Assembly: GCA_936914845.1 (NCBI GenBank)
Contig: CAKZGE010000003.1
Location: forward strand, 186,001 to 250,000
Direction: 5' to 3'
Origin: an uncultured Chloracidobacterium sp.
GTDB taxonomy: Bacteria > Acidobacteriota > Blastocatellia > Pyrinomonadales > Pyrinomonadaceae
DNA length: 64,000 nt
In this document: positions 17,632 to 26,552 of the stretch, one piece after another
Layout: each line of letters starts with the position of its first letter
Numbering within the stretch: position 1 is the first letter of the stretch
Notes under the pieces: generated by a model
What the model saw: only the letters and a program-made list of their open reading frames with translations
Databases searched by the model: none
What the model was told of the DNA's origin: nothing
Translations under genes and position numbers: made by a program

Positions 17632-18024
17632 ATGAATCCAAACACAATTAAAATATGGCATAACATCGTCCGCTCTCGTGATGCGAGGGGGCTAGGCGAA
17701 CTGTTGGCAAATGAAGTTGTGTTCTATTCGCCGGTCGTTCATACGCCGCAGATCGGCAAAGCAATAACTCTGCTTTATCTAAGTGCTGCGCTGCAGGTTT
17801 TCGGCAATGAAAGCTTTCGGTATGTGCGTGAGGTGATCGGCGAAACCGATGCTGTGCTCGAGTTTGAAACGGAGATCGACGGCATCATTATCAACGGCGT
17901 CGATATGATCAAATGGAACGCCGAAGGAAAGATCGTCGATCTCAAGGTAATGCTTCGCCCGCTAAAGGCTGTTAATCTTATCCACGAAAAAATGGGCGAA
18001 ATGCTTCATCGACTAAAAGCCTGA
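17632..18024 (+). CDS. NTF2/SnoaL-like small protein
   Basis: 130 aa from ATG 17632 (a GTG four codons earlier is possible; neither has a strong ribosome binding site). The layout IVRSRDARGLGELLANEVVFYSPVV, then beta strands YVREVIGETDAVLEFETEIDG and IIINGVDMIKWNAEGKIVDLKVMLRP, matches the cone-shaped NTF2-like fold that hosts small hydrophobic ligands or isomerase active sites. Specific activity unknown. Stands alone upstream of the GH19-like gene. Confidence 0.8.
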   Translation: MNPNTIKIWHNIVRSRDARGLGELLANEVVFYSPVVHTPQIGKAITLLYLSAALQVFGNESFRYVREVIGETDAVLEFETEIDGIIINGVDMIKWNAEGKIVDLKVMLRPLKAVNLIHEKMGEMLHRLKA

Positions 18025-18102
18025 GAAACATCTCCGCAAAAAAGGTTTTCCGACACGTCTTTATATAAAAACCGGCCAGAAATCAGAAAAAGGGGAAGTT
18101 GT

Positions 18103-19188
18103 ATGCTGCAATATACGGTCTCTAACCGGCAAGACAGAAATAATCCTATCGTTGTCCGTGCGGTTCAGGCGTTGCTTAAAGAAGCAGCATTAGACGCCGC
18201 ACATCCGATCGCAATTTCCGGTACCGCAGACGCTCAAACGATGCGCCAGGCACGCATGTATTCGAATACAAATACCCTTGGAAGCACGCTGCAGCTAATA
18301 AACACACGAACGATCGTCGCCCTGGCAAAACAATACGGTCCTGCCGTTCTTGGCAAGGGGTTAGTTCCGCTAACATTGCTGCCTTTCGGTTTTCTCCCGC
18401 CGGACATCAGCATTTTCGCAACGCCCGCGTGGATGTTGAAACTTTACATGGCACCTGGTGAAAACAATACCAAGCGTCGTTTTGATGCTGTCGAATGTTT
18501 GGCCGCCTACAAAGAGAATTTTCCGACATATTTGCCTGCGGGCACGGATTGGGAACCTAATTTCACACGGTTTTGCGGTTGGATCATGGGCGATGCCGAC
18601 CTGAACGATTCGCGGTGGGAAGCTTATCTTTTTGCGACTACCATGCACGAGAGCCGCTCTTTGGCGGACAATTGGAAATCATGGTGGAAGCCGGTCAGCG
18701 AGACCAACGGACCCAACCTGAGTTACGGCGGCGCGCAGACCGTGGTTGATTGGGACGGTGTGGCGATCAACGCAGCAGGACTTCGCATTGAAGGTCCGAC
18801 GCCCGGCCCTTCGATCCAAAAAAATTACTATGGCCGCGGCTTTGTACAGCTCACCCACCAAGATAATTACAGAGCAATGGACAATGCGTTTTCCTTGAAC
18901 AACACATTGGTCACCGACCCGGAAAAGATCATTAACGAACCGGACCTTTCCTATCGAATATTGTCATACGGTGCCCGGGCGGGTTCGTATCGCGGCCAAC
19001 GCCAACGAAATGCTCAGCAAGGATATTTTGGAGGCCACAAGCTCAGCGATTATCTGAATGCCGGCACTACGAATTATGTAAATGCCCGTCGCATAATCAA
19101 TGGCGACACCGCCACGAACGGCGCTTTGGTGGCCGGGTATGCTCAAACATTCAAGGCTCTTCTCGAACTTTCGGCCGTTATCATTTAA
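18103..19188 (+). CDS. GH19-like chitinase/endolysin
   Basis: 361 aa, start ATG after AGGGGAAG. The C-terminal two thirds carry glycoside hydrolase 19 hallmarks: catalytic Glu in TTMHESRS (about residue 180), NYYGRGFVQLTHQDNY (about 242-257) and VNARRIING (about 327). GH19 enzymes cut chitin or, in bacteria and phages, peptidoglycan. The N-terminal about 70 residues (NPIVVRAVQALLKEAA) look like a peptidoglycan-binding-type helical domain. No obvious signal peptide, as in phage endolysins or type VI effectors. The next gene, a lipoprotein, starts 11 bp later, so an effector-immunity or lysis pair is conceivable. Confidence 0.8.
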   Translation: MLQYTVSNRQDRNNPIVVRAVQALLKEAALDAAHPIAISGTADAQTMRQARMYSNTNTLGSTLQLINTRTIVALAKQYGPAVLGKGLVPLTLLPFGFLPPDISIFATPAWMLKLYMAPGENNTKRRFDAVECLAAYKENFPTYLPAGTDWEPNFTRFCGWIMGDADLNDSRWEAYLFATTMHESRSLADNWKSWWKPVSETNGPNLSYGGAQTVVDWDGVAINAAGLRIEGPTPGPSIQKNYYGRGFVQLTHQDNYRAMDNAFSLNNTLVTDPEKIINEPDLSYRILSYGARAGSYRGQRQRNAQQGYFGGHKLSDYLNAGTTNYVNARRIINGDTATNGALVAGYAQTFKALLELSAVII

Positions 19189-19199
19189 AGGATACCGAT

Positions 19200-20078
19200 A
19201 TGAAATACGCTCCGTTTTTGCTTTCGCTTGCTGCAATTGTCGGCATTGCGGGTTGTTCCGAACATCCGGCCAATGCGGGTGAGATCGCCGTTCCGGTTAG
19301 CTCCGCATCGCCTGCGTCGCCTTCACCTTCCGTCACGCCAGCCGTCTTGAATAGTAACGAGATGCGGAACGGTGATTTTCGCGTTGTGTTAGGGGCTGAC
19401 GATATCAAAGCGTTTCGCGTGGGTGACGGCAAAGAGATATTTTCCATTAAAGAGGCCGCGGCCGCTCGCTTTCGCTCCGCATACCCGGAACAATTCCTAG
19501 GCGGAAAGGCTGCCTTCGAACAGGCTGAGCTGACGTATTCCGCAGTTTCTTTGGCCGGGCCATACCTGTTTTTAAAAGAGGCGGCGGCCATTTCACCGCA
19601 AACCTCAACAACCGAAAAATATTACGCCGTTGACCTGCGCGATCCGGCGAAACGGCTCGTTTTAACAGACCTCATAGCCGAAAATACGGTAGCCGCCGGT
19701 TTACTCGCAAATGGCGAGGTAAAAGCCTTTCTTGAGCAGAAAGAATCTGAACCTGCGTCGCTGACAGACATTTTGAAGCATCTGAACAAAAACGCCGGCG
19801 AAGCTCGCGAAATGCCGGGCATGACCTTGGCAAATTGCTGGTTCCCAACCGATATTCTTTCTTCTTTTGCGATCAAAACCGGTATTGATTCCAAAGCGGT
19901 GGTCGAGCTGGGCGTGCCATGTTCGAGCGGAATGCGCGATTCTGAGTTGTACCCGTTGGTTTTGGAAATAAATGAAAGTTCGACAGCGGTTTCCGGCGTT
20001 CCGGCGGTCAACGCACCTGCCGGTTTACAAGAAGTCACCGTAACGCTGCGCGGGGGCAACAACACGGTCAAAAAGTGA
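19200..20078 (+). CDS. Predicted lipoprotein of unknown function
   Basis: 292 aa. A signal peptide ends in the lipobox GIAGC (Cys about 19), followed by a Ser/Pro-rich linker (SSASPASPSPSVTPA). The mature domain is soluble, with no motif I recognise. It follows the GH19-like gene by 11 bp on the same strand and is likely co-transcribed, so it may accompany or restrain that cell-wall hydrolase. The partner role is inference from position only. Confidence 0.75.
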   Translation: MKYAPFLLSLAAIVGIAGCSEHPANAGEIAVPVSSASPASPSPSVTPAVLNSNEMRNGDFRVVLGADDIKAFRVGDGKEIFSIKEAAAARFRSAYPEQFLGGKAAFEQAELTYSAVSLAGPYLFLKEAAAISPQTSTTEKYYAVDLRDPAKRLVLTDLIAENTVAAGLLANGEVKAFLEQKESEPASLTDILKHLNKNAGEAREMPGMTLANCWFPTDILSSFAIKTGIDSKAVVELGVPCSSGMRDSELYPLVLEINESSTAVSGVPAVNAPAGLQEVTVTLRGGNNTVKK

Positions 20079-20092
20079 TCTTTTTGGACAGC

Positions 20093-21355
20093 TTAGCCCA
20101 AATAGCCTTTGAAATTCGCGGGTTTTGGTGAATAGTTCGGAAAAATGCGGGCAAGGTCTTTCGCGCCAAGTCGTTTATAGGCTGCCTCCGCAAAGACATC
20201 GCGGAAATCTGTTGTTACCGCTAGGTCCCGGCCCTCATTCAGCTGGTCCGGTTTCAAACCTTTCCAGCTGCCGTACACCTTTCCACCCCTGACCCCGTTG
20301 CCTATCGCAAACATTACATTTCCGTGACCATGATCGGTCCCCCGACTCCCATTTTCCTTGGCTGTGCGGCCAAATTCGGACATCGTCAAAACCGTAACAT
20401 CGTCTATCCGCCGGCCCAGATCTTTTGTAAATGCCTCTATCGATAGGGCAAAGTCACGGAGCAGATTGGCCAATTGGCCGCGTGATGCGCCCTGATTGAA
20501 ATGCGTGTCCCAGCCGCCCATTTCTGCAAAGGCCACTTCCAGCCCAACGCTCGCTTTTATTAGCTGTGCTATTTGCCGTAAAGAACGCCCCAGTTGGGTG
20601 TTCGGATAAACGGCTCCATTTTCTGGCTTGTATCCGGCCGGATCCGCTTTTTTCAGGAAGTTTACCGCTTCGAACGTCTCCGCACCGGTCGAAGAAAGCT
20701 TGTCATTCGCATTCTGTTGATAGATCCCTTCAAAACCGCCTTTCAAACTTTGCGTGTAAATTCCCGCCTTGACCGTAAAATCAGACAAATTGGTCATCGC
20801 CACCGACGGCGTTTTGCCGTACAGCGAACGCGGGAGCTGTTGTGTCATCGAAACCGCCCTGAATGGCGAGGGTTCTTTTTCGGGGGAATTTTGCAACGCG
20901 CGATTCAGCCAGCCATCCCGCGTAGATTTCACCCCCGGCGTCCCCGATTCCATATAATCCTGGGCATCAAAATGTGAACGAGTATTGTCCGGCGAACCCG
21001 AAGCGTGGATCACCGCCAGCTGCTTTGCTGCCCACATCGCTGCAAATGGTTTCAACGCGGGATGCAGGCCGAAGGCTCCGTCCAGATCGATCGCCCCGTC
21101 CGTCTTGCCGGGCTGTGGAATAGCAATGCTCGGCCGCAATCTATAATATTCACTTTCCGCGTATGGCACCACAACATTCAACCCATCCACCGCCCCGCGT
21201 TGAAAGATCGTGACCAGTACTTTTTTTCGGCCGTAGCCGCTCTTTTGCTTGATCTGGGCTCCGGCAAATTGCTGCAGAAATTCGGGAGCCGCGGCCATCA
21301 GCCCAAAGCTCGCCAAACCAATTCCGCTCGCTTTTAAAAAATATCTTCTGTCCAT
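20093..21355 (-). CDS. DUF1501 protein with Tat signal
   Basis: 420 aa. N-terminal twin-arginine leader DRRYFLKASGIGLASFG. The body has the sulfatase/alkaline-phosphatase-like DUF1501 pattern: VLVTIFQRGAVDGLNVVVP, GGWDTHFNQGA, VLTMSEFGRTAKENG and GTDHGHGNVMFAIG. DUF1501 proteins are exported, abundant in Acidobacteria and Planctomycetes, and usually sit beside a DUF1800 gene; none is next to this one, the downstream neighbour being convergent. Biochemical role unknown. Confidence 0.93.
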   Translation of the reverse strand: MDRRYFLKASGIGLASFGLMAAAPEFLQQFAGAQIKQKSGYGRKKVLVTIFQRGAVDGLNVVVPYAESEYYRLRPSIAIPQPGKTDGAIDLDGAFGLHPALKPFAAMWAAKQLAVIHASGSPDNTRSHFDAQDYMESGTPGVKSTRDGWLNRALQNSPEKEPSPFRAVSMTQQLPRSLYGKTPSVAMTNLSDFTVKAGIYTQSLKGGFEGIYQQNANDKLSSTGAETFEAVNFLKKADPAGYKPENGAVYPNTQLGRSLRQIAQLIKASVGLEVAFAEMGGWDTHFNQGASRGQLANLLRDFALSIEAFTKDLGRRIDDVTVLTMSEFGRTAKENGSRGTDHGHGNVMFAIGNGVRGGKVYGSWKGLKPDQLNEGRDLAVTTDFRDVFAEAAYKRLGAKDLARIFPNYSPKPANFKGYLG

Positions 21356-21449
21356 CTTAAAACCCCTATTTAACCGCGCCGCAAAAGGCGTCTATTTTTT
21401 TAGACGCGACGGCGATGCAAAAAGACGTATTAATTATTTGTCGGTATCC

Positions 21450-24400
21450 TTATCGAACTATGATCTCATCGATAAAGATCCACGGATCGCCGCCGGCACC
21501 GAGGTGCCATTGCGGGATCTTACCGAAATTGAACGCCCTTATTCTGATGTAGCGCGTTTTTATCGGCGTTATCTTTTGCGTAAAATCCCGCACAGCCTTA
21601 TCAGGTGTTTGCAGTGGAAATTTTGGCTCAAGATCGGCGATAACATTAAAATTAACGCCGTCGTTTGACGCGGCAATCTCTATCCGCTGCGGCATCCAAA
21701 TCCACGAGCCGACCGATTGCAAGAATCCGCCGCCTACCTCAGAAACAAGTGTTTCGCGCCCGAGATCGACGACCGCTTCGTAGGGTTTGCCCTGAACGCC
21801 TTGCCATTCGCCGCTCGAGAAATTTATCGTTCCGCGAATACCGTCCACTATCGCGTTGTCGCCGCCGCCTGTGTATTGCGTGCTGTAACCTGACGGCACC
21901 GTGACGGTCCAATCATTCTTGCGTTTCAAAAAGAACGCATCGACAACGTGGCTACTAAAACCTTTGTTATCAATAGCGACAGCCTTTATCGTCCTGCTGT
22001 TTTCGATCTTGAAGGGCTGTGTATATTCAGTTGACCTTGGCCCCGGTTCGCTGCCGTCTGTGGTGTAAAAAACTTTGGTATTCGGGGTCAGACTGTGAAT
22101 AAAAATGGTCGGCATGCCGCTGAAGACTCTTGGCCCTTCAATGCGTGGAACCGCTACTGTCCTGATATTTAAGGACGTTTCCGGAAATTCTGTAAAGGCG
22201 TTATTGACCGGCGTGTCTGTCATCAAAAATTCGAGCGTTCCGCCTTGAGCAATTTCTTGGTGAGTCAAAAAGGCTTTTGTATGCGGCTTTCCGTTTAAGG
22301 TCACGCTTTTTACATAAAAGTTCTTGTCCGATACATTTTTTGCAATTATTGTAAAAGTCTTACCGTTTTCAAGTCGGTAAGTAGTTTTAGGAAAAAGCGG
22401 AGTTCCGAGCGTGTAGGTCGGCGTACCCGGTGAGACCGGATAAAAACCGCTTGCGCTCAGAACAAACCACGCGGACATTTGTCCGGCGTCCTCATTACCG
22501 ATCAGGCCTTCGGGGGTATTCTTGTAAAATTCATCCATTATACGGCGGACGTACATCTGCGTTTTCCACGGCTGTCCGGCGTAGTTGAATAGATACGCAG
22601 CATGATGCGAAGGCTCATTGCCGTGGGCATATTGGCCGATCAATCCGGTAATGTCAGGCTGAAAACGTCCTGTTAATTTCTGATCGGTCGTGAAAAGTTC
22701 GTCGAGCTTAGCAGCAAATTTTTCCCGACCGCCCATCAGTTGCATCAAACGCGAAATATCGTGCGGAACAAAGAACGAATATTGCCACGAATTGCCCTCG
22801 GTAAAATGAAATGTAACCTCATTGGGAGCAAACGGTTCGATAAATCCGCCGTTCTTTTTTGGACGGAAAAACCCGTTTGTCGGGTCGAAGAGGTTCTCGA
22901 AATGGCGAGATCGGCGCAGAAAATACTCAGCTTGTTTTTGATAATAGAATGTGTCGTCAGTTTTGTGTAAGATCTCTGCCATCTGTGCGATGCACCAATC
23001 ATTGTAAGCGTATTCGAGCGTTTTTGAGACGGATTCGTTCTCGTCCTCGCTGGAGATGTAGCCGCGTTTTTTGTAACCGGAAAGGCCGAAATGGTCGAGT
23101 TCGGCAGAGTGTTTCGCGGCCTCGTAAGCCTTTTCGTAATCAAAGCCCTTTATCTCTTTTGCCATGGCGTCGGCGATGACCGAAACGGCGTGATAGCCGA
23201 TCATCGTATCGGTCTCTTCGCCCCAAAGCTCCCAAACCGGCAAGCGCCCGCCCTGTTCGTATTGGCGAATGAATGTATTGATAAAATCGACCGTTCGTTT
23301 TTCGTCAATGATCGTATAAAGCGGATGCGCCGCCCGAAACGTGTCCCAAAGCGAGAAGACAGTGTATTGCTCAGACGGAACGCGGACACTCTTGTCCGCA
23401 GAGGCCGTTTGCGGCGTAGCTCCTTTTCGCGCTTCGCGCTCATTGCGGACAGGAGTGTCCGCGTTCCATAGTTGATGCACCTTGCCGTCGTGGCCGCGGT
23501 ATTTGCCGTCAACGTCGTTAAAGACGTTCGGGTGGATCATTGTGTGATACAGAGCGGTGTAAAAATTGGTCGTCTGTTCGTCAGTGCCGCCAGAAACCTC
23601 TATCTTGCCAAGCTCTTTATTCCACTCTTTTTTAGCCTCGGCTCGCACCTTGTCAAAATCCCAATGCGGCAACTCGGCTGCAAGATTTTTTCGCGCACCT
23701 TCGATCGAGACATGTGAGATGGCGACTTTGACCATGAGCTGCCGATCACGAGCGTTATTAAAGCGAAAACTCGCTCTGATCGGATCTATTGGAAAATAGT
23801 CGGACTTAGCAAACTTTTCTTTTGTCCATATTTCACCATTCTTATGTTGAACCGTCGGCATAAACTCGTACTCGCTGGAGAACTCGATGACAAAATAGAC
23901 TTTTTGGTTCTTCGCCCAAGATGTTGACTGGCGATAGCCCCGGATGCTCTTGCGATCTGGTGCGAGTATGAACCGTCCGTCATTGAGTTTATCCCGCCAA
24001 TTAATATCCAGGAGAAGCTGCGGTATCTCCTTCTCAGCAAATGTATACCTATGAAATCCGACCCGCTTGGTCGCTGTCATCTCAGCAAAAATTCCATCGT
24101 CGTCCAGTTTTACGGAGTAATATCCCGGTTCAGCCTTTTCGTTTGCGTGTGAGAATTTGGAAGCGTAACCGTTTATGGATCTGTCACCTTCTTTAGCAAA
24201 GAACTGCGGTTCGCCGATCGTCGGCATGAACAAAATATCTGCTCCGTCCGGAATGCCGGTTCCGCTGAGGTGCAGGTGAGAAAATCCGTAGATGATGTCG
24301 TCGCTGTAATGATAGCCGCTGGAGCCGTCCCAGTTGTCGATGTGTGTGTCGGGCGAAAGCTGCACCATGCCGAAAGGTCGCGTCGCACCCGGAAATGTGT

Positions 24401-24539
24401 GACCGTGTGCACCCGTGCCGATGAATGGGTTTACCCAGCGGGTTAGATCGGTCGTTTGCGCGGCCGCGGCAATGGCTAGGATCGCTACAAAGACGGACAG
24501 CCGAGCGAAGGCCGGAATGCAGCAATAGATTCGTTTCAT
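21450..24539 (-). CDS. Exported GH92 alpha-mannosidase
   Basis: 1029 aa with signal peptide. GH92 hallmark GTGAHGHTFPGATRPFGMVQ at residues 41-60, further FSLWDTFRAAHPLY and EGNSWQYSFFVPHD and NEDAGQMSAW. GH92 enzymes are calcium-dependent exo-acting alpha-mannosidases on N-glycans and yeast mannan. After the catalytic part come a chitobiase-like C-terminal domain (VFYTTDGSEPGPRS) and a discoidin/F5-8C-like carbohydrate-binding end. Odd: residues about 358-388 (DTPVRNEREARKGATPQTA) are encoded by a palindromic repeat inserted in frame just before the conserved YTVFSLWDTF. It probably acts with the GH38 gene further right. Confidence 0.93.
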   Translation of the reverse strand: MKRIYCCIPAFARLSVFVAILAIAAAAQTTDLTRWVNPFIGTGAHGHTFPGATRPFGMVQLSPDTHIDNWDGSSGYHYSDDIIYGFSHLHLSGTGIPDGADILFMPTIGEPQFFAKEGDRSINGYASKFSHANEKAEPGYYSVKLDDDGIFAEMTATKRVGFHRYTFAEKEIPQLLLDINWRDKLNDGRFILAPDRKSIRGYRQSTSWAKNQKVYFVIEFSSEYEFMPTVQHKNGEIWTKEKFAKSDYFPIDPIRASFRFNNARDRQLMVKVAISHVSIEGARKNLAAELPHWDFDKVRAEAKKEWNKELGKIEVSGGTDEQTTNFYTALYHTMIHPNVFNDVDGKYRGHDGKVHQLWNADTPVRNEREARKGATPQTASADKSVRVPSEQYTVFSLWDTFRAAHPLYTIIDEKRTVDFINTFIRQYEQGGRLPVWELWGEETDTMIGYHAVSVIADAMAKEIKGFDYEKAYEAAKHSAELDHFGLSGYKKRGYISSEDENESVSKTLEYAYNDWCIAQMAEILHKTDDTFYYQKQAEYFLRRSRHFENLFDPTNGFFRPKKNGGFIEPFAPNEVTFHFTEGNSWQYSFFVPHDISRLMQLMGGREKFAAKLDELFTTDQKLTGRFQPDITGLIGQYAHGNEPSHHAAYLFNYAGQPWKTQMYVRRIMDEFYKNTPEGLIGNEDAGQMSAWFVLSASGFYPVSPGTPTYTLGTPLFPKTTYRLENGKTFTIIAKNVSDKNFYVKSVTLNGKPHTKAFLTHQEIAQGGTLEFLMTDTPVNNAFTEFPETSLNIRTVAVPRIEGPRVFSGMPTIFIHSLTPNTKVFYTTDGSEPGPRSTEYTQPFKIENSRTIKAVAIDNKGFSSHVVDAFFLKRKNDWTVTVPSGYSTQYTGGGDNAIVDGIRGTINFSSGEWQGVQGKPYEAVVDLGRETLVSEVGGGFLQSVGSWIWMPQRIEIAASNDGVNFNVIADLEPKFPLQTPDKAVRDFTQKITPIKTRYIRIRAFNFGKIPQWHLGAGGDPWIFIDEIIVR
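23377..23467. repeat. REP-like palindrome inside the GH92 reading frame
   Basis: Arms of 23 bp (23377-23399 and 23445-23467), beginning GGAACGCGGACACTC and matching with one mismatch, separated by 45 nt that contain a smaller CGCGCTTCGCG palindrome. The core GCGGACA..TGTCCGC is typical of mobile bacterial palindromic units. It lies within the coding sequence and stays in frame, adding about 30 residues before a conserved catalytic-domain segment. Confidence 0.8.
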
Positions 24540-24739
24540 ATTTTTGCTTTAAAATTGTTCAGGTTACGCCAACTTTACCATATTCATCAATTTAGCAGTA
24601 AAAAGTTGGCCACGCGGACCTTTTCCGATCGTGTTCGTTCGCTACCGGCCACAATTTTCGACGCTTTTTATCAACGCGACGCGGCGCTCATTTGTAACGA
24701 AGCTATTTAACGCATATCGTTAAGGTACCGAGGATTTTT

Positions 24740-26515
24740 ATGGAGATCTATTTTCAATATGTGCGCGATGCCACCGGACTGCAAAAAGCTTGTGAAGAGC
24801 TCAGTTCCGCCACATTTATCGGATTTGACACGGAAACGACCGAACTTGACCCATACCGCGGCGATCTTCGGCTCGTTCAGCTTAGCGATGGTAAAAACAC
24901 GCAGGTCATCGATTTAAAGCCATTCTCAAAACTCGGCGATCTTCGTCATGTCCCGGAGCTTGGCCCGCTTCGTTCGCTGCTGTCGGATCCATCAAAAATA
25001 AAGGTCGCGCACAATGCCAAGTTTGACGTAAAGTGGGTTCGCCATCATTTGGGCGTCGAGATCGAAGGTATATTTGATACATTTTTGGCAAGCCAGATGA
25101 TCGCCGCGGGCGACCAGGACCGCCGCCATTCGCTGGCTGATGTAGCTCAATTTTTCACCGGCATCGAACTCGACAAATCGCAGCAGATCAGCGATTGGTC
25201 GGCCGATGAGCTCTCACAACAGCAAATAGAATATGCTGCCCGCGACGCTGCCGTAATGGTCGCGCTCCGCGAACAGGTCGCCGAGCGTTTGGCCGCCGAC
25301 CAATTGGAAGAGGTGGCCCATCTTGAGTTCGAATGTGTTTTACCGATCGCCGAAATGGAGCTCAACGGCTTTTATCTTGATCGCGAACGCTGGCTTGAAC
25401 AATTTGAGAAGGTGCGTAAGCAACAGGCAGCAGCTGCCGACCAGCTCCAGGAATTGCTCGCTTCCGGCGTGGCCCAAGCTTCGCTTTTCGGCAGGCCGGA
25501 GATCAATCTTGATTCACAGGCACAGGTAATGGACGCTCTGCGCAATTTGGGTGTGCCGATCGGCGAAACGACCCGCAATTGGCAGTTGCAGCCGCTTGCG
25601 GATAAATATCCGGTCGTCGAAAAATTGCTTGATTATCGCCGTGTGGCAAAATCGATGACGAGTTTTGGCGAGAATATAATGGAATTTATCGAACCGAAGA
25701 CCGGACGCATCCATGCCGATTTTCGCCAGATCGGCGCCCCCACCGGGCGCTTTTCGTGCTCTAACCCAAACCTTCAGCAGATACCGCACGAATACGCCTA
25801 TCGCCGCTGCTTTATGGCACCGCCCGGAAAAAAGCTCGTCATCGCCGATTATTCACAGATCGAGTTGCGAATTCTGGCCGAATTTTCCGCCGATCAAGGT
25901 TTCATCGATGCCTTCGTTTCCGGTGCCGATTTTCATGCCTCGGCCGCCGCCCAGGTGTTCAACATCAAACCCGAAAACGTTACCGATGAACAGCGTTCAT
26001 TTGCGAAGCGGCTTAATTTCGGCATCGTTTACGGCATCGGGGCCTCCCGCTTTGCCATGCTTACGGGCATGGGCCAAAACGAGGCCGAAAACACAATGCG
26101 GCGATATTTCGGTACTTTTCGCGGGCTTGATGAATATCTGAGAAATGCCGGGGATAAGGTCATTTCGGAAAGAGCAGCCCGCACGGCCTCAAATCGCCTG
26201 ATGAAGCTTCGTTTCGAAGAAGACGACCGGCTCCAAAAAGGCGGAGCGAGGCGAAACGGCATAAATATGCCTATTCAAGGCACCTCAGCCGATATCCTCA
26301 AATTGGCATTAAGACGGCTTCACGACGCTTTGCGCGGTACCGGCGGGCGTTTGGTCAATATTGTCCACGACGAGGTCATTTTAGAATGCAATGCGGACGA
26401 AGCCGGGCACATTTCACAGCTTCTTGAACAGTCGATGGTCGCTGCCGGCCAAACATATGTAAAGCGTGTGCCCGTAAAGGTAGATGTAAAGATAGCTGAC
26501 GAATGGGCGAAATAG
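24740..26515 (+). CDS. DNA polymerase I-like protein: 3'-5' exonuclease plus polymerase, no 5' nuclease
   Basis: 591 aa, ATG after GAGG. An N-terminal DnaQ-like exonuclease: motif I FDTETTELD (29-37), HNAKFDVKW, and YAARDAAVM. The C-terminal family A polymerase has motif A DYSQIELRIL (about 371-380), motif B KRLNFGIVYGIG and motif C VHDEVILE (about 542). The 5' flap nuclease domain of normal PolA (about 300 residues) is missing, so it resembles a natural Klenow fragment. Role probably repair or gap filling; a separate full PolA or nuclease would be needed for Okazaki processing. Flanking sequence of 200 bp upstream contains no gene. Confidence 0.92.
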   Translation: MEIYFQYVRDATGLQKACEELSSATFIGFDTETTELDPYRGDLRLVQLSDGKNTQVIDLKPFSKLGDLRHVPELGPLRSLLSDPSKIKVAHNAKFDVKWVRHHLGVEIEGIFDTFLASQMIAAGDQDRRHSLADVAQFFTGIELDKSQQISDWSADELSQQQIEYAARDAAVMVALREQVAERLAADQLEEVAHLEFECVLPIAEMELNGFYLDRERWLEQFEKVRKQQAAAADQLQELLASGVAQASLFGRPEINLDSQAQVMDALRNLGVPIGETTRNWQLQPLADKYPVVEKLLDYRRVAKSMTSFGENIMEFIEPKTGRIHADFRQIGAPTGRFSCSNPNLQQIPHEYAYRRCFMAPPGKKLVIADYSQIELRILAEFSADQGFIDAFVSGADFHASAAAQVFNIKPENVTDEQRSFAKRLNFGIVYGIGASRFAMLTGMGQNEAENTMRRYFGTFRGLDEYLRNAGDKVISERAARTASNRLMKLRFEEDDRLQKGGARRNGINMPIQGTSADILKLALRRLHDALRGTGGRLVNIVHDEVILECNADEAGHISQLLEQSMVAAGQTYVKRVPVKVDVKIADEWAK

Positions 26516-26552
26516 TTTTAATAGATAATTCGAATCAAGGATTGTGGTGCCG

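Noticed and set aside
21388..21407. GCGTCTA..TAGACGC hairpin between DUF1501 and GH92 genes
   Set aside because: Only 7-bp arms with a T6 loop; too weak to call as a terminator.
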